This document shows positions 48,650-61,806 of a DNA stretch of 64,000 bases, piece by piece (position 1 is the first letter of the stretch; each line of letters starts with the position of its first letter). Origin of the DNA: Formicarius rufipectus (taxonomy: Eukaryota > Chordata > Aves > Passeriformes > Formicariidae); NCBI GenBank assembly GCA_013399695.1, contig VXAU01006139.1, positions 283-64,282 of the forward strand. The letters run 5' to 3'. The translations under genes and the position numbers were made by a program. The notes under the pieces are model-generated. The model made no database searches and was not told the origin of the DNA. It worked only from the letters and a program-made list of their open reading frames with translations.

Positions 48650-48905
48650 AGGAGATGTTGGGGGGACCTGCGGGGATGTCTGTGCTCTGCTCTGCCACGC
48701 CTCCCTCTGAGGAGCAGCCGGAGCCTGCCGAGGTGGGTGGGGTGTGGGTGGCTCTTCGGGGAGCTCAGACTCCTCTGTGCCGGAGGTGGCTCCTCGGAGC
48801 CCTGCTCTGCTCCCCCGGCACTGGCTCCCCGGCGGTGCCCTGGCTCCAGAGGGATCTGTGGCTCCTCCAAAGGCGGATGGCTGTGAAGTGAAGCGTCCCT
48901 CGTGT
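48650..48905 (+). promoter_or_regulatory. GC-rich island upstream of 48962 exon
   Basis: This is a moderately CpG-rich block directly before the exon at 48962. It is a candidate alternative promoter of ST3GAL4. No TATA box was seen. Confidence 0.3.
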
Positions 48906-48961
48906 GCTGCCGGTGTGGGTGGCCGCAGCCCTGAGGATGTGCTCCCTTTTCACTTTCCTAG

Positions 48962-49022
48962 GGGAAGAGAGGACGGCCCCGTAGATCCCGCCGAGCTCCC
49001 GCCTGGACCAAGAGGACGGACC
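48962..49022 (+). other. Candidate ST3GAL4 5' exon (61 bases)
   Basis: The acceptor (TTTTCACTTTCCTAG) and donor (GGACC|GTAAGT) are both strong. The exon is open in the frame that continues from the ATG at the end of the 40761 exon, giving GKRGRPRRSRRAPAW..., whose KRGRPRR resembles an AT-hook core. It may be an untranslated exon of ST3GAL4 carrying an upstream open frame. The CpG content (CGCCGAGC) resembles 5' exons. Confidence 0.45.
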
Positions 49023-52000
49023 GTAAGTAGCCGTGACCTGCTGCCAACTTATCCCCGCCCTGATGGGACCAGCCTCGGCCTCTCCCACTGCTGGGGATGC
49101 AGGAAAAGGTCTCCCTGAGACAGGGATCCTCCTCCCAGTGCGGGTCAGTGGAGGTGACAGTGGGAGTACAAAATGATGGAGCGGGTGATTTTCTGGAATT
49201 TCCTCCGTGGCCATTAACACGGGAGAAAAGAGCAGAGAAGAAGCCTACGGGATTCAGGGCTGGCAGATTTGAGCTTGAGATGTGGGGTTGCTGTGGCCGT
49301 TGTGCTCTTCCAAATTTAGTGGTAAACAGGAAGCAGAGGGGAAACCACACATGGGGGGTTAGGGTGGGAAGCGTGAAACAGGGCGGGTGACTGCAGGAAG
49401 CCTCTGAGCCCCCAAAAGGGGATCCCCCAAGTCAAAAGCCACTGGGGATGGGAGCAGGCTACAGGATAACTCTGCCCTAGGGCTTGAGAACCCAGCCCTT
49501 TCCCTGGTGAGCTGGAGTTGGATCAAGCATTGCTTGAGTTTGGGTTGGGGATGGGCCGAAGCATCTCAGTGGTTTCCTTTTTACCTCCCAGGACTATAAG
49601 GGAGTGGGTGCTCCCTGGGAATGGTGTGCATGCTGCTCCCAGGGGAGCAGGGAGAGGCTGCCTGTGCCCTGCCTGTACCTTGCCTGCATCCCCAGCTCAC
49701 TGCCTCCCCCTTTTTGCTGCTTTTTGGGGGGATTTAGCCCAAACCGTGGGTTTAAAGCTGCGTTGCCAACGCTGCTCTCGCCGTTGCCGCTTGCACCCCT
49801 GGATGATCCCTGAGGATGGAGACACTGGAGAGTAAACACTGTGCTGAAGTGACAGTGGCAGCAGATGGGGGCAGGTGGGGCAGGGGGTGGCTGGGTCAGT
49901 GCTGGGGGCTCAGGAGTGAGACCCAACAGGGGTAACACCATCTCTGCCAGGCGTCCCTCTCGCCTCCTCAGCAGGGAGCTGTTCCCCTGTGAGTGATTCC
50001 ACTCGGTTCCTCGGCCATAACCTCTGGAGTGCAGCAAACTGCAGCCAGCAGGAAAGGGTCTTTATTTTAGTTTTTTTAAATAGTAAAAGAGTGATTAAAC
50101 ATATATAATATAAATAATAGTATACCACCTCTAATGGTGTAGATTACCTCTTCAGGGGGGATCTCTGTCGCTCCATGATGGTCCAGGGTTATCCTGGTGC
50201 TGTGTGATACTCAGTTGTACCCACACAGCTGCTGTTTTGGGGCTGTAGGAAGGGACTCGGGTCCCACGCTGTGTTTTTCTGTGTTTTGTGCAGCAAGGAT
50301 TAAAAAAAAAAAGATAGGGGGAGAGGAGAGGGTGAAGGCACTGCTGGCCTGAATTGGGTTTTGGCTCTGGAGCACATTAAAACCAACAGTGCCATGGGAA
50401 GGCAGAAGCAGCCCAGATTTGTCCTGGGGACTTGCCACCATGGAAAGACTTGTTGTACCTGAGCTTACTCAGTCTTGCCTCTTTCAAAATTGCAACCTGG
50501 TCACAGGTAAATGTTTTGTTAATGCTCACATGCCAATGAACTGTTGTTCTCCCCTGTCATAAATCTTTGGCTGGGTTTCTGTATGCCTGGGATACCACTG
50601 AATAAGGAAACCGTGCTACGTCTCTGTAAAGAGGCAATTAAGATTCCTTTAAAATGACTCAAAGGGCTCTTAAAATAGGATAAATGTGGGTATTAGTGAA
50701 TGGGCTGGCCTAGCCTGGTGCCCTCTGTGGGGCTGTGCCATGTCCATCTGAATTGATTTTTCAGTGCTGTGTCCTCGTGATCCTCTGCATCCTCCTGGCC
50801 CCCCAGCACTTGAAGCTCCTGCTTTTGCCATCGCTCTGCCCTGGTGGTTTTTGGCATCCCTTTTCCCCTCCCAGCATCCCTGGTGCCCCTTCAGTATCTC
50901 TGTTTTGCCCCCCAGCATCCCCATTCCATGCAACATCCCTTGGAGAGGGCTCAGGTCCAGACCCTGCTGCCTTTTGGCCTTTGTGACAGTGATCGTGGTC
51001 CCAGAAGGATTTTCTCCCTGCTGTGAATCTCAGTTGTCTTTCCAGCTTGGAAAAAGGTTCCCCAAGCACCTGGAGCTCGCAGCAGCCGGGGTGAGGAAGG
51101 TTTGGGATGCCAGGCCGGGGATTTGGATGCCTTTGATGATCTGCCAAGTGCAGGCAGTGCCCGGAGTTGGCTGGATCCTTTCCCTGCAGGATCGCCCCCG
51201 GCCGCCTCCCAGGTTGTGCTCAGGCCCCGGCACGCGATGGCTGTGCCGGGGCAGGACGTGGCATCTGCCCGGCCCCTCGGGCAATCCCAGCCCTGCTGCG
51301 GGCACAAAACCTGTGGGATGAGGGCTTGGCACATCCCGCAGCTTTAAACTGCTCCCATGGGGGTCGATCCTGGTTGTTGTCCTCGGTGCAATGCAGGATC
51401 TGCCCTGCTGGTTCCCCAAAGCTCCACGTGCCTGGAAAGCTCAGGAGGGACGGTCTGGCTGTGGTTGGAGGGGTCTGTGCTCTCCCTTTGTCTCCCTTTG
51501 ATTCCCACTGCCAAGAGTGAATCCCTAGGGACTGTTGGTGCATCCCTTCCTCAGGTGCTATCCAACTTTCCTCCAGTTGAAAATAAACGCATGTTTTTTT
51601 TGGGATAAACTGTCAGGGATGCTTGTTCTCCACTGAGCATCCTTCTCACCCGGGGAAGCTGGACGAGGCAGTGGGTGGCTCCGTGTCCCATGGGCACGTG
51701 GGATGGGATGGTGGGAGCACAGGAGAGGTGTCCTTGCCTTGTGTCACGCTTTTTGCAATCCATGGGTTACCATGGAAACATAAAAGTACCAAGAGCTTTT
51801 TCTGCATGGCCTGCTGGTCCACAGTGCTTTGCCAGGATAGCAGTGGTTGCCTGGGATCACCATCCATCCATGCTGGGCTGGGCTGGGGGGATTTATAACC
51901 ACCTCCCACCTTTGTGCTTGTTCCATGGCTTTAAATTCCCTTTTCTTTCTGGCTGGGAGCAGCTTGGTCAGTGCTGGCTGCCACTTTGTGGATTGACATG

Positions 52001-54424
52001 GCTTAAATCTGGAAATGATGGAGCTGCTGAGATTGAGGCCATGGGGGAAGATGGGGGATGATGGATGGATGGAAGGAAATACAGGGATCAGCTCCTCTGA
52101 GCTCTCCCACCCAGAAGGAGGGTCAGTCCCTCTGGATGTTGCTGACATCTCTCAGGGGTCAGACTGAAAAACTGGAGCCCAAACCCTTGCTCCAGGTTGG
52201 AGGGAGAGAGGGAAACTCCATGAGGTTTGGCTGTGAGCTGCCTCTGCAGCATCCTGGGATGGGGCTTTCCTGGAACTCAGGGTGGGGAAGCAGGGAAGGG
52301 TGGTGGGGCTTTTAAGTCCTTTGTGCAGGGATAAAGCCCAGCCCGGGAATCTGTGGGGGATGCATCCTCCAACATCAAAGAGGGGCTTTTCCAGTTGCTT
52401 CTCCCAGGTGTGGGGAGCTGAATCCAGCTGGGACTTTCCCCCCAGCTCCAGGGCTTGGCGGGGCAGGCGCTGCCCTGGACCGACCCTGGGGGAGCGGTGG
52501 TGGATCCCACCCGTGAGAGGGATGACACAGAGTCTGTCCGTGCTCGATGGGGATGCTGTGGTGGGGTGTCCAGGGAGGGGTCTGTGCTGGGGCACCTGGC
52601 AGATGCTGAGGGGATTCTGAGGGCCCTGTGATGGGACAGGGATAGGGCAGGGGGTCTGAGGATGCTGTGATGGGACAGGGATGCTGTGAGGCTCTCTGAG
52701 GATGCTGTGATGAGATGGAGATGCTGTGGTGGTGTCCCTGAGGATGCTGTGATGGGACAGGGATGCTGTGGGGGCTCTGAGAATGCCATGATTGCACAGG
52801 GATGCTGGGGGTGGCACTCTGAGGACAGTGTGGGGGACCGGGGATGTTGCAGGAGGGCTCTGAGGATGCTGTGAGACCAGAGCTGCTGTTGGGGGGCTCT
52901 GATGATACTGCAATGGGACAGGCACACTGTGGGGTCTGAGGACACTGCAGGACCAGGGATGCTGTGGGGACCAGCAGGACCCTTCAGCATCACTCCCCTC
53001 AGCAGCCCTAGGAGGACCCAGAGTGCTGGCTCAGGGTCTTCAAACCTTCCCACTGTTGCCAGCTGCTCTGGTTTGGGCTGAGCTTAAACTCATTCCAGAG
53101 GCACCAGGGCGCGGGGGCAGCTGGGCGTGCTCTGTTTTGCTCCGCATTCCCTGAACGCTTCACCAAACAGTGTTCCTTCTCCTCGGGGATTATTGACTGT
53201 GTTTGCCTTAGATAAATTTTGCATCAGGCCCAGTTTGTGCGTACAGGCCTGGGAAAAGATCATAAAGCCTTCAAAAAAAAAAAAAGTAAAAAAAGCTGGT
53301 ATGTAAAGGCAAACACTGTGGGGAGAGTGGATTTTCCCGGTGTCTTCACCCGTGGGAGGGGTGAAGTGGACTCAGTTGGGTGTTTTGGCACCCAAGGAGG
53401 GAGCTGAGGAGTGAATTTGGTGCTAAATTCCAGTCCTGATACCCGGCAGCATCGAAACCCGGGGCGGGGCGAACAGCGGTGCTCAGGAGCATCACCAGCC
53501 TCCAGCTGTGGTGCTGGATTTCCCCTCGGGGCTTTCGTGGCCAGTGTTTCGAAGAACAAAAACCCCCAGGAAGCACAAGCTGCTCTTCACTTTCCCCTAA
53601 TTTTATTTTTCCCAAGCAACTGTAACATGTAAAGGGGTGAGACCCCCCACGTGTCTCCTCCCTGTGTGCTCCCACCCTCAGGGATCCAGTCGTGGGTTTC
53701 ATCTTCCCAGGCAGGAGGGGCTCGATGAGCCAAAAGTGCAGATGTAGGATGAGAGCCAGGGTGTAAACTGGGATAGGGGGATTTTGCTTACCCTTCCTGG
53801 GGCCCCCCGATGATGGTGGGGCACAATTATCCACATTTTATGAAGGAGAACCATTTCAGGGGAGTCAGGTGTGTTCCCAGAGGATCACCTTGCCGGTCTC
53901 CATCTCTGTCCCTGTCCCTCTGCTATCAAATGGACACAGTTTTCTTTGCCTGGTGTCTAGTTCTTTTGCACCTAACACAGTTTAATTGTCCTTAATTCCC
54001 TTTTAATTGCCCCTCCCACCTTTTTTATTTAATTGCCCTCCTGCTCTTTTAACTTCAGGAGCATGTGGCAAGGAAGGGAAGAGCCTGACTCTGGCAGGAC
54101 CATCTTTGATCCCATTTCTCCTCATTCTTGATACATTTTGGCCCCCCAAACACTGCTGCTCTTGACTCCTTCTTGGATGGGCGAGGCCATGGCACCGCTG
54201 GGCAGGTGGCAGGTGCCAGGTCCATTAGCAGTGCTTTGTTAGGCAGGAGGGGTGTGAGGGGGGTGCAGGGAGGGGTGTGAGGTGGTGCCCCCCCCAACAG
54301 GTGACTAATCCCTCAAGACTTTGATGGAGAGATTCTGATTGAGAGCCTGTTTGGATTGCCCAGCCCGGGTGTGCACCTTTGCCTTTGGCTGACATTTAAC
54401 ACTCCTCTTGCTCTCCTGTGCCAG
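49023..54424 (+). other. Presumed ST3GAL4 5' intron
   Basis: Between the candidate 5' exons I recognise only the roughly 40-bp minisatellite at 52617-52968 and unremarkable intronic sequence. Several AATAAA-like hexamers (for example near 51584) have no gene upstream that they would serve. Confidence 0.45.
52617..52968. repeat. Minisatellite, about 40-bp unit, about 9 copies
   Basis: Units begin CTGAGGATGCTGTGATGGGA and start near 52617, 52656, 52696, 52738, 52778, 52819, 52859, 52898 and 52935. Divergence between units is moderate. The complement yields a proline/serine/histidine-rich open frame that is a repeat artefact. Confidence 0.9.
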
Positions 54425-54557
54425 GACACAGCTGCGCAGAGCAGAGAGGGGCTCAGTTACGGGGTGGCAAAGTCAAGCGCATCTCTGAGCCGAGCTCAGA
54501 GCAGGAGTTGCTCCCGGGAGCAAAGCCTCCCGTGTAGCCCAAAGCTTCTCCCACCTG
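54425..54557 (+). other. Candidate ST3GAL4 5' exon (133 bases)
   Basis: There is a strong acceptor (CTCTCCTGTGCCAG) and a near-perfect donor (CACCTG|GTAAGTC). Read into the start-codon exon at 55241, this exon has an in-frame TGA and then no ATG. Translation would therefore start at 55298, which fits an untranslated exon of ST3GAL4. Confidence 0.55.
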
Positions 54558-55297
54558 GTAAGTCAGTTTTCCATCCTTGCCATGTGCTGGAGGGATGGGC
54601 TGAGCCGACCGTGGGATGGCTCTGATCAGGGCTCTTTGCTCCTTATTCCAGGAGTGAGAAGTTTTGGAGGAAGACGAAAGTTGTGCCACTTCCCTGACTG
54701 GTGTTTGTGCAGGGACTGAGCTTGGGACACCCCCCGTCCCTGGGCAGGGATGGGGGTATTGAAGGCATTAGAGGCTCCTGGAGTACGTGATGCTCTTTGG
54801 TTTGATTCCCCTTGGCTGTTTCTGTCCTTCATGCCTGGCTCGGTGGCGGTGGTGGCACGTTGGGCTTTGTAGCTGCTGGTGCCAGGTGGATGCTTAAGTT
54901 GGACTTAAAATCACCCTCCATGGAATTATGTGGTTGAAATTTTTCAAGAGGCTCATTTTTCCTCTCTAATTCCTTTTTTTTTCTTTGACCTTTAACCTGT
55001 AGGGTTGAAGCTCCTCAGGAAGCATGGGGGCTTGCCTGGCTTCAATAAACTCTCTAAACCAACCCTTTGTCAGCAGGGAAATGTGAATATAAACAAATAA
55101 ATCCCTTGGGGGACCCTTGTACCTGGTCAGCCACAGGTGCAGATGGGCAAGCAGGGGGTGATGCCTCCTGGATGGGGTTTTGGAGTGGCTCTGATGGGTT
55201 TTGCCCTCATCCAGTGCCATTCCCTGTTTTCCTGCTGCAGGTGACCAGCCACGATGAGAGCTCCGGCCCTCGCCTGATCCCTTCCCTGCTCATAAAA

Positions 55298-58200
55298 ATG
55301 ATCAACAAGTCTCGTGAGTCCCACAAGGGGTCTCGGCTCTCTCTGTCCAAGCAGGGGTGGGGGGCCTGGGAGGTTTGCATTTGGAAATCTGGGTTTAGGT
55401 GTCGGATGCTGCTTTGTTGTGGCTCCAGTCGGGTGATGGAATGTTGGGGTATCACAGGGAAAGTAATGGTGGGAGGGTGGTTTTGGGGTCCTTGAACTTC
55501 TGGGCTTGGGCACCTGGAACTTTGTGGTAAAAAATGGGGTGGAGGCACCCAGCAAGATGGATGTTTGCCCACACCTTGACACAAGACAGGCAGGAAGAAA
55601 CAGAAATGTTGTTGTGGCTTTTGGATATGGGACAAAATCACCTGGCTCCATCTCAGAGCTGCACCTCTCAGGAGCACAGTGCCAACCAAGCCCTGGCTGC
55701 TCCCCATCAAAGCTCTGCCATCCTGGGTCTACCAGGACATCCCCGGGGGGCTGTGGGACCCCACGTCTGATCATCCAACCCCCAGGGTACCGGGTTGATG
55801 GTGTTTTTTCTCTCCCCCTTCCCTCTGGGCACGCAGGAGGGAAGATACTCGGGGTGCTGGCGCTGTTTCTGGTGATGGTTTGGTATTCGATCTACCGGGA
55901 AGACAGGTACATACAGCTGTGAGTGCCTTTTATTCAAGTTTAAAGGACCTCCTGCCCTTTCCTTCACTCCCAGGAGGTGGCATTCTCGCGCCTGTCCTGC
56001 ACAGGGATGCTGGAGCGGGGGCAGCATCCTCGGCTGCGGCCGGGGCACGGGGCATGCGATCCGAGGCTCCCCCGGTGTGTGGTGGGAGTCGGGCTCTGCG
56101 GGGTGTGTGGTGAATGCTGGTGTTTCCTGAGCCCCGGAGGATGTGAAAACCCCGCTCTCTTCCCAGTGCCAGTGATGTTGAAGGAGGTGGGGAAAGCAGA
56201 GAGCATGAGGTTCATGAATAGGACAAGAGAGACCTCTTCTGACGCAAGGCTCAAGCCCGGCAGATAAATATCCAAGGCAGTGCTGGCCTTAAATCCAGCT
56301 GGAAATCTCTCTGTCGTGGCTTGAATCCTACTGTGGGAGTATCTGGGGGTGCTGGAGCCCCCTTTGCCACGAGAAGGGTACAGAGGAACAGGCATCATTT
56401 GATTTAAGTAACCTCTTCCCTTACAGCTTTTATTTCCCCGTGCAAGAAAACAAGACGATTTGTCCCCTTGGGGAGGTGGAAAAGAAAGCAGCACAGCTCA
56501 TCGGGAAGTGAGTTTTGGGGCTGGGAGCAGGAGTGGGAGATGCAGAGCAGGGACCCCTCTCCCTGTGCCATCCCCCATCCCAGTCTCACCAGCTCTTTGT
56601 TCCTCGGCAGCTACACGAGGGACCACCCACTCTTCTTGCAGCTGAAGGACTATTTTTGGGTGAAGATGCCGTCACTCTACGAGCTGCCCTATGGCACCAA
56701 GGGAAGTGGTGAGTGCTTCCCGTGCCCTGTGGGTCTGTCCTGCTGCTGCCTTGCGGGGTTTCAGCTTCCCTCTTCTTCAGAACTGCTGCAGGTTGCTTTT
56801 TGGGGACTGTTTGCCCCCAGCAAGTTATTTGCTTGATTTTTAGACTCTGTAGCTGGTATCTTCTTGCCCTGGGTGCGTGTGGGCCCTCTAAAAGGGTTTA
56901 GGGTGGGCCAAGCTTTACTAAGCCCCAGTGACAGATTGTCCACCCAGAGCTGGGATTAACAGCAGGAGGAACTCTTGCAGGGCTGGGGCAGCACCCTGGG
57001 ACTTACGCCAGGTAGGAGCTGCCTTCTTCACCCTCTCCTGGCCCTTGCTTTACAGAAGATGTCCTCCTGCGCTTGCTGTCTATCACCCACTACTCCCTGC
57101 CTGAGAGCATCCAGAGGTAACGCTGGGGTGGGTTTAGGGGCCTTTTCTGTCCTTCTCTTCATTGTTGCTCTCTTGTGGGGGGTGGGCTTTCTCTGTTGTG
57201 GGCCCAGGATTTTGCAAAGTGAACCTTTGCAACTCAGAGGTGGTGGACAGAGTGCAGGAAGGTTTGGAGACCGGGCAATGTGGGGTTAAACCCCCCTTGG
57301 GGGGTGAAAACCACCCTCATTTTGAAGTGGGTCTGGTTGAGACAGGGCTTCTTCTGGCAGCCTGAAGTGCCGGAGGTGTGCAGTGGTGGGCAATGGCCAC
57401 CGGCTCCGCAACAGCTCCATGGGGGACACCATCAACACCTACGATGTTGTGATCAGGTACAGCCCCAGGTCCGTCCCACCACCCCCTCCCCGCTGCCACC
57501 CACAGCTGGGCCTGACACCTCTGATGTCCCCATGTCCCCCTCCAAGGCTGAACAACGCCCCAGTCCATGGTTATGAGCAGGACGTGGGCTCCAAGACCAC
57601 CATGCGCCTCTTCTACCCAGAGTCAGCCCACTTCGACCCCCGGACGGAGAACAACCCCGACACGCTGCTGGTGCTGGTGCCCTTCAAGCCCATGGACTTC
57701 CAGTGGATGGAGGCCATCCTCAATGACAAGAAAAGGGTGGGCATGGTGGGAAAGCGGGTCCAACCCCTCCCTGACTGCTCGGGAGTCCAGCCCTCATCCC
57801 AGCCTGCCCCTGGGAACATCTCTGTCCTCTTGCAGGTTCGGAAAGGGTTTTGGAAACAGCCCCCGTTGATCTGGGATGCCAACCCGGAGCAAGTGCGCAT
57901 CCTCAACCCTTACTACATGGAAGTAACTGCTGCTAAAGTGCTCAACCTCCCCATGAAGCAACCACGGAAGGTCAAACAGGTAAGAGGTGGGGATGGCTGC
58001 TCTCCCTGCACCCCCTGAGGGGGGACAGCCTGTCCCCCTGCAGCTCCCTGAGGGCTGTGGCTCTCTGCCCCTGTCCCCCAGAAGCCCACCACGGGGCTCC
58101 TGGCCATCACCCTGGCACTGCACTTCTGCGACCTGGTGGACATTGCTGGCTTTGGCTACCCTGACTCAGGCAACAAGAAGCAAACCATCCACTACTACGA

Positions 58201-58720
58201 ACAGGTCACGCTCAAGTCCATGGCCGTAAGTGTCTGCCCTCAACTCTGTCCATTGTCCCTCCATTTTTCCCCCAGGATGGGGGATGGCAGCACAGGAAAG
58301 CAGTGTTGTGATGCTGAGTGATGTGGGAACTTCTTCCCATGGGCACCTCTCGCTCCCCTTTCATGATGGGTGTTGAAATCCACTGTTGGATGGTCATCCA
58401 ACTTCTCCCTGTAGCCCAGTGTCTTTGGATGCATGGATAGTTGGATCCCTCACCATGTGTTTGTGTGAGGCGAAGGGCTCACAGGCAGGGGAATTGGGTG
58501 GGGAGGGTTCTGTCTCTCCTTTTGGAGGGCTCAACTCCCCACTGGTGTGGCGGGCACAGTGGAGGGCTGGGAGGAAAGTGCACGGGCCCCCCTTCCTGGG
58601 CACCAGCATCATCCCCTGCTCCCGGTCCCGCAGGCATCGGAGCACAACGTGTCACACGAGGCCGTGGCCATCAAGAGGATGCTGGAGCTGGGACTGGTCA
58701 AGAACCTCACCTACTTCTGA
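55298..58720 (+). CDS. ST3GAL4: ST3GAL4, beta-galactoside alpha-2,3-sialyltransferase 4
   Basis: This Golgi type II enzyme transfers sialic acid from CMP-Neu5Ac in alpha-2,3 linkage to galactose of glycoproteins and glycolipids. Ten coding exons: 55298-55313 (exon starts 55241), 55836-55920, 56427-56507, 56611-56708, 57056-57116, 57361-57456, 57547-57736, 57836-57979, 58082-58225 and 58634-58720 (TGA). They give 333 residues, the usual length. A short cytosolic tail MINKSRGK precedes a membrane anchor at about 9-24 (ILGVLALFLVMVWYSI), then a stem. Sialylmotif L spans the 57361 and 57547 exons (CRRCAVVGNGHRLRNSS...). Motif S is PTTGLLAITLALHFCDLVDIAG, motif III is HYYEQ, and motif VS HNVSHEA holds the catalytic His. 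The frame is open upstream within the start exon, so a longer N-terminus from a distal ATG is possible. Confidence 0.95.
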
Positions 58721-59611
58721 GGGCGGCGGGGCCGCGCAGGGACGTCACCTCTTGGTGTGAGGGGGCACGGTCGCCCGCCCTGAGGGGACACGGCGCTGGC
58801 ACAGCTGGAGTGGCCGAGGGCAGAGTGTCCTGGTCAGCACCATCACCACACCCCGTGACTGCCGGCGCCAGCAGGGATGGGGCTGGGGGGCCGCGCTGGG
58901 CCACGGGGCAGCTCTTGGGGGGCGCAGGGAGCCCCGCGGGGCCGTGCCCCAGCACCTTTTCTACCAACGCACTGAAGCTACCAAGGACTTGGAGGGGGTT
59001 TTTGGGTGGGGGATCCTCCCTCCCAGCGGGCCTGTGGGGGTGAGGCGGGGCAGGGGCCCTTGCCTTGGACTTTCTCTTTCCCTTAATTCCCTCATACTCA
59101 GACGAGGGCCCTGCCAAGGGGCTGATTTTGGGGGTCCTGGGACCCTCCTCGCAAGGAATGGGAGCCTTTGGGGGTCCAGGTTGCCTCCTGCCTGCCCTGA
59201 ATCCCCTCCCAAATATTTAATTCCCATTCTTTTTTTTTTTATTTCCTTTTTACTCAGCAGCCCTGTCCTGTGCCTTAGCGCTGGTGCGGGGGCTTGTCCC
59301 CGCAGCCCCCCCAGGTGGGGGCACCCAGGGGTGCTTGGCCTTGGGGTCTGCTGGGTTGCAGATTAATTTAATTAATTTAAATGCTTATTTATGGTGGAGC
59401 CTTCACCTGGGCTCTGCATGCCACTGGTGTCAGGGACTTGGGGGGAGTCTGGTGGGGTGCTTGGCTCCAGGGGTTTGGGGTCTCCAATGTCCCCCCATGG
59501 AGGGGTTGACTGGTGCCTTCTCCCCACTGCTGTAGGGTCCCCTCTTTCCCCCGTGGGGCTGTGGTTTTGGGGGAACCAATGGAGGGGGTGTTGGGGCTCA
59601 TACTGACACCC

Positions 59612-59617
59612 AATAAA
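59612..59617 (+). promoter_or_regulatory. ST3GAL4: ST3GAL4 polyadenylation signal
   Basis: AATAAA in CACCCAATAAAGGTCC lies 892 bases after the stop. The 3' UTR would end near 59635. The KIRREL3 stop codon, on the opposite strand, lies at 60438. Confidence 0.75.
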
Positions 59618-59639
59618 GGTCCTGCTGAGGCTGGGATGG

Positions 59640-60437
59640 GCTGGGCAGTCCTGGGGTGTGATGGGGCCACTTATGAGGGAGTCTTGGGGCTGTGAGCTGC
59701 AGGGAGGGGGGCCTGTCCCCACGTCCTCGCGTCCCCATGTCCTCGTGTCTCCGTGTCCCCTTACCTGCTGCGATGCCCCATGTCCTGGCTCCCATGCTGG
59801 GGTCGTGGGGTCCCAGCTTGCCCCGTGTCTCAGTCTCCCTTCACCACCGGCCATTTCTGTCCCCCCCAGGGATTCCCCCCCAGCGAACGACAGGTCCAGG
59901 CTCCAGGCCAGGTCTGTGCCGGAGCCAAGTGTCAGTGAAGCCGATGTCCCAAGGGGGTGGCCACCAGCCCAGGCGTGCCACGAGAAACACCTCTTGTATT
60001 GACCGCGGCGTCGCGATACAGCGTGGAGAGGCCCTTCCCGGGGGTCCCTGTCCCACCGATGTCCCCCCCCATCCTGTCCCACGTGGCGGGACCCCCCAAC
60101 CCCCCAAAACGGACTCTATAAGTATGGACACCGAACACCACGAAGGAAGGGAAGGAGCCGGGTGGGAGAGGGCAGCGGGAAGCAGAGGCGAGCGGCTGGG
60201 GGAGCGCAGGGGGGGCACGGAGCGGGCGGCTCCGGCTCCCCGGGGCTCAGCGCGTCCTCGGCAGGGTTGTGCTTAGCGTGTACCGGGGAGGGGGTGCTCG
60301 GCCGGCCCCTCGCCCCGCAGCCCCGCTCTGGGGGGCTGGATCCGGCCTCTTCCCACCGCTGCTGCCGGCGGGCGTGACTGTCCGAGCGCGGAGCCACGGC
60401 GCCCAACGCGGAGGGTCCCGAGCGGCCCCGGAGGGGC
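59640..60437 (-). other. KIRREL3: KIRREL3 3' UTR (extent uncertain)
   Basis: This GC-rich stretch follows the KIRREL3 stop on the minus strand. There is no canonical AATAAA. A variant AATACA (plus TGTATT, 59995-60000) is the best candidate signal. If used, the 3' UTR is about 450 bases and ends roughly 350 bases from the ST3GAL4 3' end. Confidence 0.4.

Positions 60438-61806
<1,369 letters not shown>

Larger units (their letters stand above)
40762..48961 (+). other. Presumed ST3GAL4 5' intron with further GC-rich islands
   Basis: No exon was recognised. Two more CpG-rich patches (about 41150-41480 and 43560-43880) look promoter-like and could start alternative ST3GAL4 5' exons. Human ST3GAL4 is known to use several promoters. 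An AT-rich patch at 45780-45930 carries ATTTGCAT and TAATTAA motifs. A 22-base T run lies at 45999-46020. Confidence 0.45.

Noticed and set aside
52152..53053. Minus-strand frames of about 257 codons rich in Ser, His, Pro
   Set aside because: They are the translated complement of the 40-bp minisatellite.
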